Below are positions 33,344-38,772 of a stretch of 38,772 bases of DNA, one piece after another. The notes beneath the pieces are model-generated. The model saw nothing but the letters and a program-made list of their open reading frames with translations, had not been told where the DNA came from and did not search any database. Location: assembly GCA_900544885.1 (NCBI GenBank), contig UQWU01000012.1, forward strand, positions 1 to 38,772. The letters are read 5' to 3'. This DNA comes from an uncultured Phascolarctobacterium sp. (GTDB taxonomy: Bacteria > Bacillota > Negativicutes > Acidaminococcales > Acidaminococcaceae). A program made the translations under genes and the position numbers. Within the stretch, counting starts at the first letter, position 1. Each line of letters starts with the position of its first letter.

Positions 33344-33431
33344 ATTATTACCTCATTGCAATGAAATAGATTTCTGCATTTTTATTTGTTTTTTAGACTT
33401 CTAAAATACATTTATTTTTAGTGTAACATTC

Positions 33432-33460
33432 ATTATAGTATTTTTTTACGTATACTGCAA
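33432..33460 (-). promoter_or_regulatory. Promoter of the LptA-like gene
   Basis: On the minus strand TTGCAG (33460-33455), 17-base spacer, TATAAT (33437-33432). Confidence 0.8.
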
Positions 33461-33560
33461 GCGTTATAGGAGAATTTTTTAAGAAATTTTGATGAAAAAA
33501 GAGGATTTTATAAAAAAGCATTGAATATAGATATGTGTGAAATAGCTGGCGGAGGATTAA

Positions 33561-35348
33561 ATGAGCATGAACGGAGATTTTGAAAGTTTTAAAGAACAAG
33601 TACGCAGTGCCTCTGACATTGTGGAAGTAATTTCCAATTATGTTTCTCTGAAGAAACGAGGCCAGAATTATTGGGGGTGTTGTCCCTTCCATGGCGAAAA
33701 GACACCGTCTTTTGCTGTGAATCCTGCTAAGAATATGTTTTACTGTTTCGGCTGTCATGAAGGCGGAGATATCTTCAAGTTTATTATGAAGATTGAAAAC
33801 TGCGGTTTCGTTGATGCCTTAAAACTACTGGCAGGAAAATATGGCATTCCGGTGCCGGAAAAACAGAAGACTGCTGCGGAGATAAAAAGAGAGCAAAAAA
33901 AAGCACGTATTTATGATACGAATGAACTGGCGGCAAGATTTTTCAAAGCATGTCTTTTGCGTACGGAGCACGGAAAGCCTGCATTGGCTTATTTGGCAGG
34001 AAGAGGGATTACCCAGGAAATTATCGAACGTTTTGGCATAGGATTTGCTTTAAACAATTTCGGAGCGTTGGTGTCATCCTTAGGGCGGCACAATTGCCCG
34101 CCTGAGCTGTTATATGAAGCCGGGCTGGTGGCACTTGGTGAGCGTAATTATTATGATAAGTTCCGCAACCGCGTAATGATTCCTATCAGAAATCCACGTG
34201 GACAGATAGTCGGCTTCGGTGGCAGGGTGCTTGATGATAGTACACCTAAGTACTTGAATACCAGCGAAACCGAATGGTTTAATAAAAGGCGTATTTTATT
34301 CGGCCTGGATGTAGCGTGGAAGGCTATTCGCAATAAAAAACAAGTTATTGTAGTAGAAGGCTACATGGATGCTATCAGTCTTCATGCGGCAGGCATTGAT
34401 AATGTTGTTGCTTCCATGGGGACGGCCTTTGCCGAGGAACAGGCAAAGCTATTGAAACGCGCTGCTGAAGAGGTTGTGTTTTGTTATGATAGCGATAATG
34501 CCGGACGGCGGGCTTCTGTACGTGCAGTAAGCATTGCCCGTAATGCAGGTATCAAAACGGTACGTGTAGCCGGTGTTCCTGACGGCAAGGATCCTGATGA
34601 ATTTGTACGGCATAGGGGCAAGGAGGCTTTTGCACAAGTCATTGCGTCTGCTGTAGAAGGTATTGAGTTTCAGATTGAAGAAACGATTTTACAAATAAAT
34701 GTAACAAATTTAGCAGGAAAAGTGGATGCTGTGTCGAATATCATACCATTCCTTTTAGAATGTACAAGTGAAATCGAGGTTGCAGAGCATATCCGAAGAT
34801 TGGCTCAACGCTTGACGATTGATGAGGCGTTGATTTTAGGAGAGTATCGGAAGGCCGCACGAAGCGGTAATAAGCAGTCGATGAATCAACATGTAAATGT
34901 ACAGATTACGCAGAATGAAAGCATAAGCGTTGTGGAAAGAGCAGAGGAATTACTGCTGGCAGTGCTTATCGACACCCCTTCATTATGCGATAAATGTGCA
35001 GAAGCAGTACATTCACAAGGGTTTAGCAAGCCTGAACTGCTACAGATTTTCGATGCAATCTGTGATTTAGGAAACAATACTTCTATTGATAAATTAAATG
35101 ATCGACTTGATCAGCCTGCTCAATCTGTGCTCGCCCGTATTATAACGCGGCAGCTGCCGGACGGCGATAAAAAGCAGATTATAGATGACTGCCTGTTACA
35201 GATTAAAAGAGCGGCGCTAGAGCAAGAGTATGAGAAGCATCGTTTGTTGGCAGACGAATATGAAAGGTCTAACGATGAACGGTTTATGAGTGAGTTAATG
35301 GAGAGTCAAAGGATAAAATATGAAATCAAAAAACTCTATGGAAAATAA
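33561..35348 (+). CDS. dnaG: DNA primase
   Basis: A 595-residue DnaG. The CHC2 zinc ribbon has C41, H44, C62 and C65. The TOPRIM core carries VVEGYMDAISLH and YDSDNAGR, and a helical C-terminal helicase-binding domain follows (about 440-595). It makes RNA primers at the fork. GGAGG lies close upstream of ATG. The end of the gene overlaps an open frame for rpoD, but I place the rpoD start beyond it. The dnaG-rpoD pair is the classic macromolecular-synthesis arrangement. Confidence 0.97.
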   Translation: MSMNGDFESFKEQVRSASDIVEVISNYVSLKKRGQNYWGCCPFHGEKTPSFAVNPAKNMFYCFGCHEGGDIFKFIMKIENCGFVDALKLLAGKYGIPVPEKQKTAAEIKREQKKARIYDTNELAARFFKACLLRTEHGKPALAYLAGRGITQEIIERFGIGFALNNFGALVSSLGRHNCPPELLYEAGLVALGERNYYDKFRNRVMIPIRNPRGQIVGFGGRVLDDSTPKYLNTSETEWFNKRRILFGLDVAWKAIRNKKQVIVVEGYMDAISLHAAGIDNVVASMGTAFAEEQAKLLKRAAEEVVFCYDSDNAGRRASVRAVSIARNAGIKTVRVAGVPDGKDPDEFVRHRGKEAFAQVIASAVEGIEFQIEETILQINVTNLAGKVDAVSNIIPFLLECTSEIEVAEHIRRLAQRLTIDEALILGEYRKAARSGNKQSMNQHVNVQITQNESISVVERAEELLLAVLIDTPSLCDKCAEAVHSQGFSKPELLQIFDAICDLGNNTSIDKLNDRLDQPAQSVLARIITRQLPDGDKKQIIDDCLLQIKRAALEQEYEKHRLLADEYERSNDERFMSELMESQRIKYEIKKLYGK

Positions 35349-35373
35349 AAAGAATATTGAAGGAGGGAACACT

Positions 35374-36978
35374 GTGGCTAACAATACTAAGTTGACTCAG
35401 GAGCAGCTTGATGCGCTGATTCAAAAGGGCAAGGCACAGAAAGGTGTTCTCACTTATCGTGACGTTATGGATGCCATCAATACATTGGACTCTGTATCTC
35501 CGAATTACATCGAGCATCTTTACGAAATCTTTATGAAAAAAGGTTTAGAAGTAGTGGATGATAATTCCTCTGATGATGATGTATTACCGATGACTGACGG
35601 TGACGATAACGATACTGAAGAAATCAGCGAAAGCGATTTGGCAAATATGTCTGTGCCGGAAGGTATCAGCATTGATGATCCTGTACGTATGTACCTGAAG
35701 GAAATCGGTCGTGTACCTCTGTTGGTAGGCGAAGATGAAATCAAGCTTGCTAAACGTATGGATAAGGGTCGTCAATCCGAACGCATTCTGCTGGGTAAAA
35801 CGGCAACTTTAGATGCACCTGTATTCAACGGTACCGATAATACTGCTGAGCTGATTGAAAAAATTAAAGAATACATGAAGGACGAATGGCAGATTACCCA
35901 AATGCGTTCCGTTTTCCGTGTATTGCAACTGATAAAAAAACGTCAGGCAGAGGGTGTGGGTTATACTGCTGAAGATTATCCTGACCTGATTTTTGAATTC
36001 ACTAAAGATGAACGTCTGCATCTGCAACGCCTGATGGTAGAACAAAAATGTTTAATCCGCGATTGCGAGAAGGTAGAAGTTAACCGTCCGACTAGCGATA
36101 AGGATGTACATAATCTGTATCAGCTGAAAGCATTGCTGGACGAAATCAAAGCACGACTGGCTGACGGCCGTGAAAAAGATATGGATGTAGCCGAAGCTTA
36201 TATAAATCTGGAAGAAGATTATGAAAAGCTGCTGAAGGCTGTTCGTAAACAAGGCAACGACGCTAAGAAATGTTTGTCCGAAGCTAACCTGCGTCTGGTA
36301 GTAAGCATTGCTAAACGTTATGTAGGACGCGGTATGCTGTTTTTGGATTTGATTCAAGAAGGTAACTTAGGCTTAATTAAAGCTGTAGAAAAATTTGACT
36401 ACAACAAAGGCTTTAAATTCAGTACATATGCAACTTGGTGGATTCGTCAGGCTATTACCCGTGCGATTGCCGATCAGGCACGTACCATTCGTATTCCTGT
36501 ACATATGGTAGAAACTATTAATAAATTGATTCGTGTTTCCCGTCAGTTGCTGCAAGAGCTTGGTCGTGAACCGTTGCCGGAAGAAATTGCTAAGGAAATG
36601 GATACTACCGTAGATAGAGTACGCGAAATCATGAAAATCGCTCAAGAGCCTGTTTCTCTGGAAACTCCTATCGGTGAAGAAGAAGATTCTCATTTAGGCG
36701 ATTTCATTGAAGACCACGATGCACCGGCACCTGCTGATGCTGCTTCCTTTACTTTGTTACGTGAGCAGCTGGATGAAGTATTAGAAACTCTTACTTTGCG
36801 TGAGAAACGTGTATTGGAATTGCGTTTCGGCTTAGAAGATGGTCGTTCCCGTACTTTGGAAGAAGTTGGTCAGCATTTTGGTGTTACTCGTGAACGTATC
36901 CGCCAAATCGAAGCTAAGGCTCTGCGTAAACTGCGTCATCCGAGTCGTAGCAAAAAACTCAAGGATTTCTTAGAGTAA
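35374..36978 (+). CDS. rpoD: Primary sigma factor RpoD with large non-conserved insertion
   Basis: A 534-residue sigma-70. It has region 1.1 (about 1-60), an acidic linker, region 1.2 (DDPVRMYLKEIGRVPLL, 101-117), then about 160 residues inserted before region 2.1 (about 132-294). Regions 2 (RYVGRGMLFLDLIQEGNLGL, FSTYATWWIRQAI), 3 and 4 (EEVGQHFGVTRERIRQIEAKALRKLR) follow. Usual Firmicutes SigA is about 370 residues and lacks such an insertion. The GTG start at 35374 has AAGGAGGG 6 bases upstream; the ATGs at 35320 and 35338 lack this site. Confidence 0.93.
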   Translation: MANNTKLTQEQLDALIQKGKAQKGVLTYRDVMDAINTLDSVSPNYIEHLYEIFMKKGLEVVDDNSSDDDVLPMTDGDDNDTEEISESDLANMSVPEGISIDDPVRMYLKEIGRVPLLVGEDEIKLAKRMDKGRQSERILLGKTATLDAPVFNGTDNTAELIEKIKEYMKDEWQITQMRSVFRVLQLIKKRQAEGVGYTAEDYPDLIFEFTKDERLHLQRLMVEQKCLIRDCEKVEVNRPTSDKDVHNLYQLKALLDEIKARLADGREKDMDVAEAYINLEEDYEKLLKAVRKQGNDAKKCLSEANLRLVVSIAKRYVGRGMLFLDLIQEGNLGLIKAVEKFDYNKGFKFSTYATWWIRQAITRAIADQARTIRIPVHMVETINKLIRVSRQLLQELGREPLPEEIAKEMDTTVDRVREIMKIAQEPVSLETPIGEEEDSHLGDFIEDHDAPAPADAASFTLLREQLDEVLETLTLREKRVLELRFGLEDGRSRTLEEVGQHFGVTRERIRQIEAKALRKLRHPSRSKKLKDFLE

Positions 36979-36981
36979 GTA

Positions 36982-37009
36982 TTGACAATATAGTTATTAT
37001 TGTTATAAA
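36982..37009 (+). promoter_or_regulatory. Promoter of the tRNA gene
   Basis: TTGACA (36982-36987), 16-base spacer, TATAAA (37004-37009), directly after rpoD and 24 bases before the tRNA. Confidence 0.7.
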
Positions 37010-37032
37010 ATAATATTGTTTGGTATATGTAT

Positions 37033-37107
37033 GGGCCTATAGCTCAGTGGTAGAGCCGCCGGCTCATAACCGGCTGGTCGTAGGTTCGAACCCTACTGGG
37101 CCCACCA
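37033..37107 (+). tRNA. tRNA with CAT anticodon (Ile2 or elongator Met)
   Basis: A 75-base tRNA with encoded CCA. The acceptor GGGCCTA pairs with TGGGCCC. It has a D-arm with a short loop, anticodon stem GCCGG/CCGGC with loop CTCATAA, and T-arm GTAGG-TTCGAAC-CCTAC. G1-C72 rules out the usual initiator mismatch. C4-G69 and C5-G68 are the pairs that TilS favours in tRNA-Ile2, where C34 becomes lysidine and reads AUA, so Ile2 is favoured over elongator Met, but not proven. Confidence 0.9.
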
Positions 37108-37147
37108 TTACTTTATATATTCGCCAATGTAAAAGAATAACTATTTG

Positions 37148-37182
37148 AGACAGTGAGGAAAGTTTCTTCACTGTCTTTTTTT
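37148..37182 (+). terminator. Terminator of the tRNA transcript
   Basis: GACAGTGA (37149-37156) pairs with TCACTGTC (37168-37175), followed by seven T. Confidence 0.9.
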
Positions 37183-37577
37183 GTTTATAATGACTTTATT
37201 ATCTTCGGTGTTGATAGCACTGGAGATCTTTTATTTTATCGGTATTAAGAATGTGTTAAATCTTACTGCTAGCGGTATATAGTAAGTTCATAGAGGATTT
37301 TGAGTAAAAACTCGGAGTCTGTTTTTATATGCAGTCATATAAAATCTATAAGGAAAGTGATTGTACATTTTAATATAGTCGTTGTTATCAGTAAAAGTAG
37401 CATTGCAGATTTTGCAAAAAAATAAATGTTGAAATCTCGATTTTTTTGAGACCACAACATTTATTTTATAGAATCGTTTTTTATAGGGATTGAACCTAAG
37501 ATATGTAAAGAGGCTTTTAGCCGAAGAGCAAACGGGTAGTTTTACTTGTTTCGTTGATATCACGAATATGTTAGATT
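37183..37577. other. Intergenic region between tRNA and RhuM-Fic gene
   Basis: Holds the RhuM-Fic terminator and AT-rich DNA. A 98-codon minus-strand frame (TTG 37584) spans that terminator and has no ribosome binding site, so I do not call it a gene. Confidence 0.4.
37414..37465 (-). terminator. Terminator of the RhuM-Fic gene
   Basis: A perfect 11-bp stem (37421-37431 with 37455-37465) with an inner TCTC/GAGA helix, followed on the minus strand by seven T. It lies about 110 bases after the stop. Confidence 0.8.
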
Positions 37578-38516
37578 TTACCAATGCAGGAAATTTATAA
37601 TAACTTGAATCATAATTTCTTTTTCTTCTGGGCGTGATTCTGCAATCATAAGGGTGATGGCAACAAGGGCACTGTCGCTGATAATTTTATTACCATCGTT
37701 ATATAGTGCGTTATTTTGGTTAAGAAAATACAAGAACAGAGCTGCTGCGATACGCTTGCAACCATCATTAAATGGATGGTCCTTTACTAAGAAATAGAGC
37801 AGGTTGGCTGCTTTTTCTTCTAGTGATGGATACGCATCCTGACCAAAGGCACTTTGATAAATGGCGGATAAAATACCCTCTAATTTTCCAGACTCTTTTT
37901 CTACACCGAATACGTCTGATGTTTGGCTGAATTTCATGCTTTTTATAAGCTTCATACATTCATCATATTTAAGTAGATAAGAGCATTCAGAACCTTCAGG
38001 TATAGCAACGCATTGATGATCATAAGCATCAAGCAGTTCTAAAGAACGTGAATACTCTTGAACAACTTTCAAAACATCTTCTGCATCAATACCAACAAGA
38101 CCGCCTATAATATTAGATTGTATCTGCACTGTTTTATTTAACACAGCTAGACGTTTTTCATTTAGAGCATATCCATCTGTTAAATACTGCCTGAGGACAT
38201 TGGTTGCCCACTTGCGGAAAAGAACGCCACGAGGAGACTTTACACGGTAGCCAACGGAGATAATTACATCAAGGTTATAGTAGTCTACTCTATATGTTTT
38301 ATTATCAGAAGCAGTTGTTGCAAAATTTGCAACAACTGAATGACGTTCTAGTTCGCCTTCAGAAAAGATATTTTTTATGTGTCTGGATATGGTTGATTTA
38401 TTTTTGTCAAATAAATCTGCGAGTTGGTCTAAAGATAGCCATACAGTATCTTCTTCTGGTGAAATATTAACTTCTAGTTCTAATTGCTCATCTTTAAAAG
38501 TAACAATGTTAGTCAT
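37578..38516 (-). CDS. RhuM-family protein fused to a Fic/Doc domain
   Basis: A 312-residue protein. The N-terminal half is RhuM-like (virulence RhuM, PF13310), with a helix-turn-helix (about 25-50, LSLDQLADLFDKNKSTISRHI) and the RHSVVANFATTASDNKTYRVDYYNLDVIISVGYRV core. The C-terminal part is a Fic/Doc fold with HPFNDGCKR at 247-255. This matches HPFxDGN(K/G)R except that Asn is Cys; His247, Asp251 and Arg255 remain. Fic proteins transfer AMP or phosphate to targets. RhuM genes are usually found on islands or near defence genes. GGAAAGGAA precedes the ATG. No antitoxin gene is seen in the window. Confidence 0.85.
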   Translation of the reverse strand: MTNIVTFKDEQLELEVNISPEEDTVWLSLDQLADLFDKNKSTISRHIKNIFSEGELERHSVVANFATTASDNKTYRVDYYNLDVIISVGYRVKSPRGVLFRKWATNVLRQYLTDGYALNEKRLAVLNKTVQIQSNIIGGLVGIDAEDVLKVVQEYSRSLELLDAYDHQCVAIPEGSECSYLLKYDECMKLIKSMKFSQTSDVFGVEKESGKLEGILSAIYQSAFGQDAYPSLEEKAANLLYFLVKDHPFNDGCKRIAAALFLYFLNQNNALYNDGNKIISDSALVAITLMIAESRPEEKEIMIQVIINFLHW

Positions 38517-38772
38517 TAGTAAAAATTCCTTTCCCGATTTTAAATGATAATAATTTATAACCGTTTCATTTCCATCTTTCCTTATAACGCCTTTGGTAAA
38601 AATGGTACTTTTTGAAAATCAAAATGGGTAAATTTTATAGAATTCGTTTTCGAATAGATTATCAGGTATTTTGTAGCTTAGAATTTTCCTAGGTAATAAA
38701 TTAAACAAATCAGCTGTAAGAGGTCACAATGGACTATTTTTATTCTGTTTTCAAGGTGTGCAATTTCATTTT
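38517..38772. other. Upstream region of the RhuM-Fic gene
   Basis: AT-rich, with no gene or clear promoter recognised up to the window edge. Confidence 0.4.

Noticed and set aside
37288..37584. 98-codon minus-strand frame after the RhuM-Fic gene
   Set aside because: TTG start overlapping the RhuM-Fic stop, no ribosome binding site, and it crosses a strong terminator hairpin.
1..38772. CRISPR array, prophage or rRNA operon
   Set aside because: No regularly spaced repeats, no phage structural genes and no rRNA sequence were seen.

Overview
The window looks like core chromosome of a diderm Firmicute, most likely class Negativicutes and possibly near Phascolarctobacterium or Acidaminococcus. 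This taxon is inferred. The gene set and order are Firmicutes-like: rimP-nusA-ylxR-ylxQ-infB-rbfA-nrnA-truB-ribF, ireB-ruvX-DUF1292, dnaG-rpoD, and recJ-rel-dtd-hemZ-hisS-aspS. A LptA/OstA-like periplasmic protein with a signal peptide points to an outer membrane. No BLAST or phylogeny could be run.

Layout. (1) 1-2365, minus strand: a dispersed palindromic repeat, a secreted pentapeptide-repeat protein, a HAD phosphatase, and a short AdoMet-decarboxylase-like protein whose pyruvoyl-forming serine is replaced by glycine. (2) 2862-14588, plus strand: a tightly packed housekeeping run (lapA, recJ, rel, dtd, metallo-beta-lactamase hydrolase, AI-2E permease, hemZ, hisS, aspS) ending at a strong terminator. 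(3) 14640-15340: a 6S RNA, a second terminator, and an eroded stretch with an inverted repeat. (4) 15345-23396: the nusA-infB operon from a good SigA-type promoter, interrupted between rimP and nusA by a TnpB-less IS200/IS605-type remnant that keeps an omega-RNA-like 3' end. (5) 23406-32690: rpsO, alaS, ireB-ruvX, DUF1292, mltG, U32 peptidase, DUF4911, an M24 peptidase and efp, with several internal promoters and terminators. (6) 32864-37107: a lone minus-strand LptA-like gene divergent from dnaG-rpoD, where rpoD has a large insertion, followed by a tRNA with a CAT anticodon. (7) 37183-38772: accessory DNA with a RhuM-Fic/Doc fusion protein.

The genes mainly serve translation (tRNA synthetases, IF2, EF-P, S15, RimP, RbfA, TruB, Dtd), transcription (NusA, RpoD, 6S RNA), replication and repair (RecJ, DnaG, RuvX), stringent response (Rel) and envelope growth (MltG, LptA-like). 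Many neighbours overlap by 1-14 bases, which suggests translational coupling. Several starts were placed by Shine-Dalgarno position and family N-terminus. These include TTG for hisS and nusA, and GTG for hemZ, rpoD and the AdoMetDC-like gene.
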